From NCBI GenBank assembly GCA_963662395.1, contig OY759511.1, positions 434,001 through 498,000 of the forward strand: 64,000 bases of DNA, in the 5' to 3' direction. Shown here in pieces: positions 26,607-35,921 of the stretch; within the stretch, counting starts at the first letter, position 1; every line of letters starts with the position of its first letter. The notes under the pieces were generated by a model. The model ran no database searches and was not told the origin of the DNA. It saw nothing but the letters and a program-made list of their open reading frames with translations. The stretch is from JAPOXR01 sp963662395. Its GTDB lineage: Bacteria; Pseudomonadota; Alphaproteobacteria; Rhodobacterales; Rhodobacteraceae. A program made the position numbers and the translations under genes.

Positions 26607-27563
26607 TTAACTTCTGTAGTTGCGCAGTGAAACGGCGACAGCCACCAGAATGATGAGGCCGCGCACGATCATCTGGTCGGATACCTTCAGGCCAAGCAGG
26701 ATCAGCCCGTTATTGAGCATTCCCATCATGAGCGATCCCAGCAGGGCGCCGATCACCGACCCCCTTCCCCCGTTCAGCGCCGTTCCTCCGACGATGACAG
26801 CGGCAATGACCGTCATCAGGTCGGTTTCGCCCAGCGTGTATTTGGCGGCCTGGAGACGCCCGGCATACAGGAGACCAGCCAACCCGGCGGTCGTTCCGCA
26901 GAGGGTCAGCACATAGAGGCGGACCCGTTGAACGCGGATCCCCGACACCTGGGCTGCATGGGCATTGTCGCCCACCGCCAGCACATGGGCACCGAACCTA
27001 GTATGGCGATAGATCACGTGGCCCACAACTACCGCGACGATGGTCCAGATGACCAGTGAAGGTATGCCAAGCAATCTGCCCGAGCCGAAAAAGCCGGTAA
27101 ACGAGTCATTGATCACGGGAATGGATCGCAGGTCGGTCATGGACCGGGCAATGCCGGCAAACAGGCCCAGCGAGGCCAGGGTGACCAGGAAGGATGGCAG
27201 ACGCAGCAGGGACACGAGCAGCCCGTTGAATGCACCAATTGCCATTCCGGCACCAAGTCCGGCAGCCACCCCGTAGATCATGGGGTGATTCTGCATGATT
27301 ACGGCGGCAGACAGTGCAGCAACCGCAACAATTGATCCGAAACTGAGGTCGATTTCACCGGCCGACAACGCAAAGACCAGTCCAATGGCCATGATCGTTG
27401 CCGGCGCGGTCTGCAGGACGATATTTGTCAGGTTCCTGGAGGTCAGAAATCCGTCATCGTGAAGCGTGATGGCAAAGAAGAGAAATATCCCGAGAAAACC
27501 GAAATAGATCACGCTCCTTTGCAGGTCGAGTTGCCTCAGCCTTGCCACCAACCCACTCATCAT
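26607..27563 (-). CDS. sugar ABC transporter permease (RbsC family)
   Basis: A 318-residue inner-membrane permease with about eight to ten hydrophobic helices. Family motifs are GLVFALSAGEIDLSFGSIVA, ARSMTD, RFGAHVLAVGDNAHAAQVSGI (coupling loop) and TVIAAVIVGGTALNGGRGSV. RbsC/XylH-type transporters take up pentoses, hexoses and sugar-like cyclitols. Start codons ATG 27563 and 27560 are both possible behind AGGTCAGGG. It lies 65 bp after the binding-protein gene on the same strand. Confidence 0.92.
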   Translation of the reverse strand: MMSGLVARLRQLDLQRSVIYFGFLGIFLFFAITLHDDGFLTSRNLTNIVLQTAPATIMAIGLVFALSAGEIDLSFGSIVAVAALSAAVIMQNHPMIYGVAAGLGAGMAIGAFNGLLVSLLRLPSFLVTLASLGLFAGIARSMTDLRSIPVINDSFTGFFGSGRLLGIPSLVIWTIVAVVVGHVIYRHTRFGAHVLAVGDNAHAAQVSGIRVQRVRLYVLTLCGTTAGLAGLLYAGRLQAAKYTLGETDLMTVIAAVIVGGTALNGGRGSVIGALLGSLMMGMLNNGLILLGLKVSDQMIVRGLIILVAVAVSLRNYRS

Positions 27564-27628
27564 CCCTGACCTCGCCCCGGAATTGAATCGATGGCGAGCT
27601 GCCGTGGCAGCCCGCCACCACTACCAGT

Positions 27629-28684
27629 TCAGTTGGAGGACATCACGCTTGCCGGTGGGTCGATATTGAGGGACTGGTTCCATCCCTCGACCACATTGTC
27701 CGCCTTCACGGTGATTGCCGGAGCCACCAGGAAGGGTGGCACCTCCTCGCCAAGCAGGTCGAGCACGGCAGCAGCAGCCATTGCCCGGCCCAGCTCATAG
27801 GCTTCGTCGGCCACGATCGCGACAACATTGCCGCCCCGCACCATGTCCAGGGCAATCGGCTCCGAGAGGTCCAGCGTCACGATCCTGGTGGTATCATTTC
27901 CATTGGCTCGCAATGCCGCCAGCACACCCTCGGCGGGCCCGGCCCACGTGACGTAGATTCCACCCAGATCCGGGTGTTTCAGCAGCATGGCGTTGGCGAT
28001 ATCCTCGGCCCTCGCCGGATCGCTGATCCCTTGTTCGGCCACTATCGAAATATTCGGGTAGTCGTTTTCGATGGTGGTCTTGAAGGCATTGTCGCGCTGA
28101 TTGGTGACGTAGTAGGCCGCGTCGTGATAGACCCACCCGACCGTTCCTTCACCACCCATGGAGGCTGCCAGTGCATCAGCGGCCTGCTTGCCCATCTGGA
28201 AGAGATCGTCAGTCACAATTGCCGCATAATCGGCCGGGTGCTCGTAGCCTGATGGCAGGTTGGACAGGAAGGTCAGTGCCACACCAGCCTCTTTCGCCTC
28301 TTCGAACGCCGCAGCCGAGGTTACGGGGTCAAGCGGAAGTGACAGGATCATGCTCGGGTTCCTGGCCATCGCGGTTTCGATATCGCTTCGCTGCTTGGCC
28401 GCATCGAAGCCGGCGCTGGTCACCGCGACAACCTCGATACCCAGCCGGGCGAATTCATCGCTGGCACCGGCGGTGACAGCACTGACGAAGTCCGATTGAT
28501 CGTGCCACAGCAGGGCGGCCGTGTAGTTGGCCTCCCTTACCGCGGCAACCTGGTCGTCACCTACCGTGATGGAGGCGGTTGGCGTTGCCGTCTCGCCGGC
28601 CGGACCGATTGTCTCTGCCAGGGCTGGCACGGTTGCAAGTCCGAGCAACGCGGCTGCGGCGACAATGCGTGCATGAATATTCAT
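27629..28684 (-). CDS. sugar ABC transporter periplasmic binding protein (Peripla_BP_4 type)
   Basis: A 351-residue binding protein with a signal peptide (positively charged start, AAALLGLATVPALA cleavage region). It has the RbsB/CUT2-like features GIEVVAVTSAGFDAAKQRSDIE, MILSLPLDP, and GIYVTWAGPAEGVL. It delivers ligand to the permease and ATPase encoded downstream. A clear ribosome site AGGAGAAACAG precedes ATG 28684. The gap to the M20 gene upstream is only 25 bp. Confidence 0.9.
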   Translation of the reverse strand: MNIHARIVAAAALLGLATVPALAETIGPAGETATPTASITVGDDQVAAVREANYTAALLWHDQSDFVSAVTAGASDEFARLGIEVVAVTSAGFDAAKQRSDIETAMARNPSMILSLPLDPVTSAAAFEEAKEAGVALTFLSNLPSGYEHPADYAAIVTDDLFQMGKQAADALAASMGGEGTVGWVYHDAAYYVTNQRDNAFKTTIENDYPNISIVAEQGISDPARAEDIANAMLLKHPDLGGIYVTWAGPAEGVLAALRANGNDTTRIVTLDLSEPIALDMVRGGNVVAIVADEAYELGRAMAAAAVLDLLGEEVPPFLVAPAITVKADNVVEGWNQSLNIDPPASVMSSN

Positions 28685-28709
28685 CTGTTTCTCCTTTGGT
28701 TGAAGTGGA

Positions 28710-29969
28710 CTACGAAGGCTCCAATCCGCAATATCCAGCGGTGAAGGCAGCAAAGATCCGGATCGCGGCGAGGTATTCCTCGATGTCGATCCTCTCTTCG
28801 AAAGTGTGGGCAACCGCGATGTCGCCAGGTGCGCAATAGACCGCGGGGCATCCGATCTCGTTGACGAGAAACGGGGTCTCGGACCAGTAGGGCGCGCCGC
28901 CGATGGCACCGCTTCCCGCAAGGGCGCGTCGGATACAGTCCTGCAGGAGGAGGACGGCCCCGGATTTCTGGTCGGTTTCCACCGGCGACCCGCCCAGCGC
29001 ATGGTCCCGCCCTGCCGGGTATTCGACGGCTACCGAGATTCCATCGGGCAAGTCCCCGCCCTGGGCTGCGGATTCAAATTCCCGCACTGCGTCATCAAGC
29101 AATTCGCCCGGGCGCAGCGTCCGGATCAGTGAAAGCCTGCACTCTCCGGGAACCGAGATATAGCCACCGCCATTGATCCCGGTGACCAGAACCGACGGTT
29201 TTCCTGTCAGGTGGTGAGGCGGACCGGCCGCCAGGTCTGCACCATGGGACCAGATCCGGGTCAGCAATTCATGGGTCGCCCTGACCGCATCCACACCGAG
29301 TTCCGGGTGCCCGAAATAGGCCGACCTGCCGGTTACCGTGATTTCGGATATGAAGAAGCCGATCTGGGCGGTGTACACGTCCAGCCTGGTCGGCTCCACG
29401 TAGATTGCAAAATCCGGGCGGGCAATCTCGCCCGATGCAACACGTCGAACGAGATCCTTGATGCCGGCGCTGGTGCCAGTGCCGGGCTCGCCGCTTTCCT
29501 CATCTCCGACGAAGGCCAGCGTGACCCCGCCGGCCAGCCGGAGACCCGCAGCCTGCAACAACCGCAAACCGGCAATCGCCGCGCAGATCCCGCCCTTGAG
29601 ATCGCAGGCGCCTCGCCCCCAGATCTGGCCATCGACATCGGCGCCGCCGAACGGGTCGTCGCGAATGTCGCCTCGCCAGTGTTCCCGCCAGCCGCGAACA
29701 TGGACCGTATCCGTATGGCCGACAAAGGCAAGATGCCTGCCGCCCGACCCGGGTGGCGCGACTCCCCAGACATTGTCCCGACCCTCGGCAAATTCGCTTC
29801 GGCCGGTATCGAGGCCAAGCGAGGTCATTTCGTCTTCCAGAAACCGGGCAAAACGGGTTTCGTTGCCAGTGATGCTCTCGATCGACAATGCCCGCCGAAG
29901 GAAATCCAGGTCAGCGCGACTGTCCTGTGCCGCTTGCAGCTTCTGCAGGATATCCACGGCCTTCAACAT
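28710..29969 (-). CDS. M20 family deacylase (ArgE/DapE type)
   Basis: A 419-residue zinc hydrolase: LAFVGHTDTVHVRGW with the first metal ligand, GRGACDLKGGICAAIAG, and FVGDEESGEPGTGTSAGI with catalytic and metal carboxylates; a late histidine lies in GDIAVAHTFEERI. The family removes acyl groups from amines by hydrolysis. In an operon with a NagB-II-like enzyme and a sugar ABC importer it could supply the deacetylation step usually done by NagA, on the free rather than phosphorylated substrate; this is inference. The start overlaps the end of the ROK gene by 7 bp. Confidence 0.85.
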   Translation of the reverse strand: MLKAVDILQKLQAAQDSRADLDFLRRALSIESITGNETRFARFLEDEMTSLGLDTGRSEFAEGRDNVWGVAPPGSGGRHLAFVGHTDTVHVRGWREHWRGDIRDDPFGGADVDGQIWGRGACDLKGGICAAIAGLRLLQAAGLRLAGGVTLAFVGDEESGEPGTGTSAGIKDLVRRVASGEIARPDFAIYVEPTRLDVYTAQIGFFISEITVTGRSAYFGHPELGVDAVRATHELLTRIWSHGADLAAGPPHHLTGKPSVLVTGINGGGYISVPGECRLSLIRTLRPGELLDDAVREFESAAQGGDLPDGISVAVEYPAGRDHALGGSPVETDQKSGAVLLLQDCIRRALAGSGAIGGAPYWSETPFLVNEIGCPAVYCAPGDIAVAHTFEERIDIEEYLAAIRIFAAFTAGYCGLEPS

Positions 29970-31195
29970 CCATGCCGCATGATGGTTTCAACAGGTGGAG
30001 GCGGAATTTGGATCTCCGCACCCTTCTGTCCCTCGGCGAACAGCGAGGAATGCAATTTGGTCAGGGCGATGGCGGCACCGCCTGCCAGGGCAGCGCGGTC
30101 GCCAAGCCTTGATTTCTCGATATTGACCCGGCGCGGAAAGCACTTCCTTGCCTGCTCGCGGATCCGGGTCAGCAACTCATCCCGCGAGCCGACCGAACCG
30201 CCGACAATGATCGTGCTCGGATCCACGACAGCGGCAATGGCCACGGCCGCCCGGGCAATCTGCCTGGCAACGGAATCAAGGGTCTCGGACGCCGCATCGT
30301 CACCCTGACCGGCTGCATCGAAGACTTCGGGGACGCTCACCTGCCGGCCCGTCCTGTTCCGGTAGAGGTCGACAATGGCATCGGTAGCCGTTGCCCGCTC
30401 CAATGCGCCGACTTTCAGGCTCTCGGTTTCGAATGGGTCGGCTCCGAATGGCAGGTAGCCAACCTCGCCTGCCGCACCGGCACTGCCGCGCAGCAATTTT
30501 CCACCGGCGACGATCCCTGCACCCAGTCCGGTCCCGACCGAGAGATAGGCAAGGATGTCGTGTTCGGACCGGCTGTTCAGCCAATGCTCTCCGAGTGCGA
30601 AGAGGTTGACATCATTTTCGACAATCGTCTCGACACCGAGCCTGGTCTGAAGCGCTCCCCGGAAATCGATCCTGTCAATGCCGGCAATATTCGGAGCCAG
30701 CAGGACGCTGCCATCGTCAGGATTCGGAACTCCCGGCACGCCGACAACAACGACCCGCAAATCCTTGCCGGCAATATTCGCCCCGGCCATTGCAGTCCTG
30801 ACCATGCTGGCAATCTGCTCGACGATATTGACCCCGCCCGCCCGATCGGTCTGCTCGACAAGTTCGGTCCGCATGGCCCCGGTCAAATCCCACAAGGCGG
30901 TGCGAACCTTGGTGCCGCCAAGATCAACGCTGGCAACGGTTGCCGCGGTCGGTGTCATCTCGTAGACCACCGCCCGCCTTCCGACATGTCCTTCGGTTTG
31001 TCCTGCAGTCTGGACCCAGCCGCCATTCTCGAGCTTGGACACGATTTCGGAAACAGTCTGCTTGGACAACCCGGTGATCTTCGAAACGCTGGCGCGGGAG
31101 ACAGGCCGGTAATCCACGATGGCCTGAATAATCGCGCTCTGCGACATGCAACGCGAGATTCTCGACTGATCCGGCATGGTGGCCGTGCATTCCAT
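29963..31195 (-). CDS. ROK family transcriptional repressor (NagC/XylR-like)
   Basis: A 410-residue regulator. The N-terminal winged helix (RPVSRASVSKITGLSKQTVSEIV) is followed by a ROK sugar-binding fold: DLGGTKVRTALWD, ENDVNLFALGEHW and GTGLGAGIVAGGKLLRG-type text. The GHWL-CxCG zinc motif of many ROK proteins is replaced by text around GEVGYLPFG, so the metal site may be altered. It is the first gene of the operon, and a palindrome at 31195-31219 sits at its start, which suggests autorepression with release by a sugar ligand. ATG 31195 lies inside the palindrome; ATG 31177 (MPDQSRISRC) is an equally good start. Confidence 0.88.
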   Translation of the reverse strand: MECTATMPDQSRISRCMSQSAIIQAIVDYRPVSRASVSKITGLSKQTVSEIVSKLENGGWVQTAGQTEGHVGRRAVVYEMTPTAATVASVDLGGTKVRTALWDLTGAMRTELVEQTDRAGGVNIVEQIASMVRTAMAGANIAGKDLRVVVVGVPGVPNPDDGSVLLAPNIAGIDRIDFRGALQTRLGVETIVENDVNLFALGEHWLNSRSEHDILAYLSVGTGLGAGIVAGGKLLRGSAGAAGEVGYLPFGADPFETESLKVGALERATATDAIVDLYRNRTGRQVSVPEVFDAAGQGDDAASETLDSVARQIARAAVAIAAVVDPSTIIVGGSVGSRDELLTRIREQARKCFPRRVNIEKSRLGDRAALAGGAAIALTKLHSSLFAEGQKGAEIQIPPPPVETIMRHGC

Positions 31196-31219
31196 TAGTT
31201 CGTTCTGTTACCGAACTAA
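31195..31219. promoter_or_regulatory. inverted-repeat operator at the ROK gene start
   Basis: TTAGTTCG (31195-31202) and CGAACTAA (31212-31219) are perfect inverted half-sites with a 9-bp spacer. They lie in the AT-rich segment directly upstream of, or overlapping, the start of the ROK repressor gene. This spacing and placement fit a NagC/Mlc-type autoregulatory operator for the seven-gene operon. Confidence 0.65.
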
Positions 31220-31903
31220 TACAAATCCTTGATTTGGTCAACGGATTTTGCATCCCGGACATGTCTCATTTCCCGCCGCTGTCACCTGCTGGAAGGCAGA
31301 GTCCAAGGCACCACCGTCGAGATTCGGACGGGACCGGAAGCGGCTCCACGCAGGGCCGGGCCGGCTTGTTGGCATGGTCGGGCCCGGTTCAGGACAGCAA
31401 TCCCGAACCATGGCACTGCAGGGCCCCGGGGAAGGACAGTCGTCATGCAAATCGCCAGGGCTACCTGCCTGCCACCAGGAAATGCCGGACCCCTCCCCTG
31501 CAACCGGCGCATGAAGTTGTGGCCCTGGTGACGGTTGGCCGACAACAATGCGTCCTGATTGTCGATGGCATTGCGGCCTGGGATTCCTGGCCCATTCGGC
31601 AAGGATCTGGATCAGGCAGTTTGACGGCAACGCTCCGCCGGTTGCGACACATGAGCCACTTCAGCGACGGGGCGCATGAAGGAAGGGGCGGCGGACGAGA
31701 CATGCGGCAGGCATTCAGGCCTGACGCGGCATCCGGATGGGCAGACCTGCATCCCCGCCACGGCGGGCGGGAAATGAAGGCGGGCCCCCGGAGGTTGGTC
31801 CGGCCGCCCTGCAAGACCTGGCCGCACCTCGCGGATTTGACATGGCTGCCGGCGGTGATGCAGGTTGACGGCCATCGAGTTCAGCCATCTCCGGATCGAG
31901 ATC
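31220..31903. other. gene-free region between the ROK operon and the oxidoreductase
   Basis: No frame on either strand gives a convincing protein across these 684 bases. It should contain the promoter of the minus-strand operon near its left edge and that of the plus-strand oxidoreductase near its right edge. I see no repeat or RNA gene. Confidence 0.45.
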
Positions 31904-33172
31904 ATGGGTGCAGAGTCGGTATCGCTGTGGGATCACACTGCCGAGGAAAAAGAGGTTGTCTCGGATTTCAGGCGGGATGATGTCGATGTCGCCATCATCG
32001 GCGCCGGCTATACCGGCCTGTCTGCCGCCCTGCATTGTGCCGAGTGCGGGCTGTCCAGCCAGGTCATCGAAGCCGAGCGTATCGGCTTCGGTGGATCCGG
32101 ACGCAATGTCGGACTTGTCAACGCCGCGGCCTGGCTTCCCCCCGCCAGAATCACCGAGACACTTGGCCCCGAATACGGTCCGGGATTCGTGAAGCGATTC
32201 AGCGAGGCACCGTCGGCGGTGTTCGACCTGGTCAGGAGGCACCGGATCCGCTGCGAGGCAACCCGGGAAGGCACCGTGCACGCCGCCCATTCCAGGGCTG
32301 GCCTGCGCGACCTGGCAAGGAGGCATGCGCAATGGCAACGGCTTGGCGAGCCGGTTGACTTGCTGGATCGCAACGAGGCGAATGAGATGATCGGAGGCGG
32401 CACCTTTCATGGCGGACTGCTTGATCATCGTGCAGGAACACTCAATCCGATGGCCTATTGCCGCGGCCTTGCCCGGGCTGCCGTCGCAGCCGGCGCCAGG
32501 ATTGCCACCGGAATTCGGGCCACCGCCCTCAAGGCCCGGGCCGGCGGCTGGCTGGTCGAGACCGCCCGGGGACCGGTCCGGGCCACGAATGTCGTCATCG
32601 GAACCAACGCCTATACCGGCGATTTGTGGCCCGGCCTGAATTCGGAAATCACCACCATTCATTTCCTCCAGGTCGCAACCAGGCCCCTCGGTTCGGCCGC
32701 GACCCATATCCTTCCCGGCCGCCAGGGGTTGTGGGATACCGGGCCGATCATGCTCAGCCTCCGGCGTGATGCCGCCGGCAGGCTGATCATCGGAACCATG
32801 GGGCGGGTCTCCGGCTCGGTCAGCACCGGGCTGACGCAGCGCTGGGCCAGGCGGCAGATCGCCCGGATGTTCCCCGGAATTGGACCGGTGGAACTTGACT
32901 CGGCATGGCATGGGAGGATCGCCATGACCGCTGACTACCTGCCGAGGATACACCACCTGGCAGACGGGCTTTGGACCCCGATCGGGTACAATGGCCGCGG
33001 CATTACCACCGGCACCCTGCTCGGCCAGTCAATGGCGGATGTTCTGGCCGGAATGGATCCGGGCAGACTTCCCCTTCCCGTGACAGGATTGACCGCCTCC
33101 CGTCGCTCCAGGGCCAAATCCTGGATCTACCCGCTGGCCTTCGCCGCCAACCAGTGTGTCCGGTCACTGTGA
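31904..33172 (+). CDS. FAD-dependent oxidoreductase (DAO/OrdL family)
   Basis: A 422-residue flavoprotein with the Rossmann dinucleotide site DVAIIGAGYTGLSAALH and acidic end VIEAERIGFGGSGRNVGLVN, the mid-sequence AGTLNPMAYCRGLARAA and the C-terminal FAD-binding GYNGRGITTGTLLG. Members (gamma-glutamylputrescine oxidase PuuB/OrdL, glycine and sarcosine oxidases) oxidise amines. ATG 31904 is chosen since the residues before it look unlike protein; an upstream start at 31865 is possible. It stands alone: nothing in the flanks is recognisable as its pathway partner. Confidence 0.85.
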   Translation: MGAESVSLWDHTAEEKEVVSDFRRDDVDVAIIGAGYTGLSAALHCAECGLSSQVIEAERIGFGGSGRNVGLVNAAAWLPPARITETLGPEYGPGFVKRFSEAPSAVFDLVRRHRIRCEATREGTVHAAHSRAGLRDLARRHAQWQRLGEPVDLLDRNEANEMIGGGTFHGGLLDHRAGTLNPMAYCRGLARAAVAAGARIATGIRATALKARAGGWLVETARGPVRATNVVIGTNAYTGDLWPGLNSEITTIHFLQVATRPLGSAATHILPGRQGLWDTGPIMLSLRRDAAGRLIIGTMGRVSGSVSTGLTQRWARRQIARMFPGIGPVELDSAWHGRIAMTADYLPRIHHLADGLWTPIGYNGRGITTGTLLGQSMADVLAGMDPGRLPLPVTGLTASRRSRAKSWIYPLAFAANQCVRSL

Positions 33173-33951
33173 CCGGAGAGGTTGGCGGCACCCGTGCAGC
33201 ACACATGCGGCATCATGACGGGGCGAAGAGCGGTTGTCCCGTGCAGTCTTCCGGCCCTCCCGGGCATGAAGGCACGACATTGACCCTGGTTCGCGAATCC
33301 ATGCCGTTTCGATAATATCCCGGCGGCCGATTTTCGTTTCGCCAACAGGCGACCGATCCGGTTCGCTCCAACCGGGGCGGTTACGCCGGGCGGATGGCCC
33401 GGTTGCCTGCGAGCCCGGAAGGTATTGGAATGACATCGCATGCAGCACGCTGGCACCGGCCAGGTGGAGCCATCTGTCGAGCTACTCGGCGACATGCTGG
33501 CCGGCTGGCCACCGGCCCCGGCAGGATCCCCGGCCTGGCAGGGATCGACGACGCAGACGGCAGACCCCTTCGCATGCAGGGATTGCGGGAGTGCCCGGTG
33601 ACAGCGCCCCGTGGCCCCGGGGATGACCCGGCCGACCTTCTTCCTTCCGGACCATCCGGCAATGGCCCGGACGCCGTCCCGGCCACCCTGAAGCCTCCTG
33701 TCCTCGCCATCCGGATGAATGTCGGGATCGTCCCTGCCGGCACCGACGCCCGCGACCGGCCTCTCACGGTCTCCCGCTCCCGTTCCCGCGATGATCCGGC
33801 ATCCTGGCCCGGGCATCCATCCGGGACCCGGGAGGCCGGCGGCAAGGCGGGCCGATCATGCTTGCTTGCGGATCCGTATTTGTGATCCGGGCAGCCATCG
33901 GTCCGACCCGCCTTGCGGGGCAGATCGCCCCGCTTCGTCGTTGCCGGAGCG
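33173..33951. other. degenerate region with a short coding relic
   Basis: No intact gene. Minus-strand DNA at about 33290-33356 encodes VGETKIGRRDIIE, closely matching a relic at 51772-51838 (VGETKTGRPLIIEIG); the DNA match includes TTTCGATAATA and TTTTCGTTTCGCCAACA at identical spacing. The rest shows only arginine/proline-rich open frames of low credibility. Confidence 0.45.
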
Positions 33952-34383
33952 TCAGCCGGTGACGGCCGGCAACGGCGAGCCCGGATGAATGACGGAGACG
34001 TGGAAGCGGCACGGCAACCGCGCGGTCTTCCACGGGAAGTCCCGGGCGCGACATGTACTGCTTCCTGTGCTTCTCCATTCCCTGATTCCGGTCATGCGAG
34101 GCAGCCGGGGGCATCCACCACCGCCACGATCCTGCCGGTCAGGCCGCCTCCCGGGCGTCCGATACCTTGCCTCGAGATCCCCTCTTGCGCCGGCCACCTT
34201 CCGGTGCGCCTGCATGAGGGTGCCGCCGGCGAACACGCATTCGAGGTCGAACCCGTCCGGGGCTCGTTGAAGACCTGCTCGAAGATGCCCGGAAGCGATG
34301 GAGTGAACGCCCCCTCCGGACGGCGCCGCCCGGCGCCAGGGAAGACGCCGAACCGGCTGCGCGTCGAAACAGCGAGGCAGCAT
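33952..34383 (-). mobile_element. relic of an IS5-family (IS427-like) transposase
   Basis: In broken minus-strand frames I can read LPGIFEQVFNEPRTG, then (other frame) GFDLECVFAGGTLMQAHRKVAGARGD, then GGGLTGRIVAVVDAPGCLA. These match in order the IS5-type pattern of a first catalytic aspartate region (xDGTxxQAHRKAxGA) and GGLTTKIxAVVDAxG. At least two frame changes and no complete catalytic triad remain, so it is dead. Confidence 0.55.
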
Positions 34384-34385
34384 CC

Positions 34386-34983
34386 ATGGAACCGGCTGCC
34401 ATCATCGGCATCGACGTCTCGAAGCGGAGCCTCCGGCATCGCGGCGCCACCGCCGAAGACAGTCCGGTCTTCCGGAAGTCACCGTCACGCGGCAGGTCTC
34501 CTTCCCTGCTCCCGGAGGCACCATCCTGCCTGCAGGTCTGGAGGCGTGCGGCGGTGCCTGTCACCCATGCGGGGCCCTTCGCCGGCCGCCTACAGGCCGA
34601 CCGGAACGATGCCGCGGCCATGCGCGTCGTGGCCGTGAGGTCCGCGGGGGCCCGGGCCGATGGCGAGGTTCCGCGGCGGGCGGGACTTCGCGGCCCGGGA
34701 GCAGCAGGCGGCCGGCCGGCAGCTTCCCGGGCGGATCACCGGGACGGAACCGCGGGAGTTCGGGCAGCTGCCGGCTCCCGGTGCAACCGCGGTGCCCGGG
34801 CAACGGCGCCGATCCGGTCCGCAGGATGATATCCGGGAAGCCGGCGAACAGGATGGCGCGCATGATCCGGACGCGGTCGGTGAAGGACGGGGATTGCCGG
34901 GCACCGGCGGCGTGGCTGCCCGGAACGGAATGCCGGGCCCTGCCGATACGGCCTCGAATGAAGGCGTGATGATCCGCGGATGA
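34386..34983 (+). mobile_element. relic of an IS110-family transposase
   Basis: Begins MEPAAIIGIDVSKRSLRHRG, the DEDD-type N-terminus of IS110 transposases, then shows (through frame changes) GLEACGGACH, RNDAAAMRVVAVRSAGARA and ARFRGGRDFAAREQQ. These correspond in order to the family segments EACGGAHHW, KNDAADAEA, MRFVAVKSxEQQA and FRxRDLLVRQR. It is degraded by several indels and lacks the C-terminal domain. Confidence 0.6.
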
Positions 34984-35510
34984 TCCCGGCCCGGGCGGGA
35001 GGCCGGCGGCGAATGAATGCTGCATCCCGGAGGCCGGACATGCGACAGTGCCTTGAGCGTGATCCGGGTTGTCCGGATTCCGGCCTGCACCATGGGGGGC
35101 GTCCACATGCGTGCGTTGCGGCGAGAATGGCGCCTGCGCGGCTGATTCTCAACTTGGATGTCAACAGGCGCCAACCCAACATAGGTACAAAAGGCTCTAC
35201 AATCATTTCCAGTTCGTTCATGTGTGAACGGGTTTCATCAATCCGGCGGCTTCCGGTTTCCGGGAGGATCCGGAGTGCGGAATCTCTCCCCGTTCACGGG
35301 CAATTACCTTTGCTTTTCGGGCTGAAGGCGACGAGAGAAGCCTTCACAGGCCCGGATTCCCCCGGGAATTCCAGATTTCCGGTCCGCAAGACGATAATCC
35401 AGTGAAACCCGCCTGCACAGCGACCTCCTCGTGAACTGAACGCAGCTTGGCATCGGCTGCTCGACCGCCTACAGGGCCGGCCGGGGTAGACAATGAGGGG
35501 GGGGGTGAGC
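34984..35510. other. gene-free stretch upstream of the zinc-ribbon gene
   Basis: No credible coding frame. It contains the hairpin CGTTCA-TGTG-TGAACG near 35216 and a run of nine G at 35497-35505 immediately before the zinc-ribbon start. The G run could serve as an unusual purine-rich ribosome site or as a slippage-prone tract. Confidence 0.4.
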
Positions 35511-35921
35511 ATGCCGGGTTTCCAGAAGCTGGAATCCATCCGACTGGTCTGTCAGACGGGAGAGTGGAGGCAGGCAATCAGAAACGGGAACAACGCGGCT
35601 TGGCTGTGTTCTTGTTGCAACGAGGAACCGCTGCTTGGAGCGGGTCTTCGCGGAGCCCGGGAAAAGCCCGTCCGGTGCAGAAGGTGCGGGGCACACTACC
35701 AGGTCGAGTTCGGCACGGAAGGGGCCGACAAGAACAAACCGGTCAGAGTGGTGGAGCTGCCAATAGATCGTAATACGGAAATCCTGGATTTTGCTGAAGA
35801 CAGCCAGCCGCCCCGCGTGCCGCCCAGGATCCGACAGGCCCGCGGATCCGGCAGATCTATTGGTGCGACTTTCCCGTGGACGCGCAACTTCCCGAGTTCT
35901 GGAAACGCCGTCCCGTCCTGA
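35511..35921 (+). CDS. zinc-ribbon protein, probably the N-terminal half of a broken zinc-ribbon/PemK fusion
   Basis: ATG 35511 gives MPGFQKLESIRLVCQ, then NGNNAAWLCSCCNEEPLLG and PVRCRRCGAHYQVE, a four-cysteine zinc ribbon (residues about 30-65). The credible sequence ends near 35837 at VPPRIRQ; the last 28 codons (ARGSGRSIG...) are frame-shifted PemK-coding DNA. Removing a 17-bp near-duplicate at 35838-35854 would join this frame directly to IYWCDFPVDAQ of the toxin gene. A run of nine G precedes the start. Function unknown; by position it could be an antitoxin or a targeting domain. Confidence 0.6.
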   Translation: MPGFQKLESIRLVCQTGEWRQAIRNGNNAAWLCSCCNEEPLLGAGLRGAREKPVRCRRCGAHYQVEFGTEGADKNKPVRVVELPIDRNTEILDFAEDSQPPRVPPRIRQARGSGRSIGATFPWTRNFPSSGNAVPS

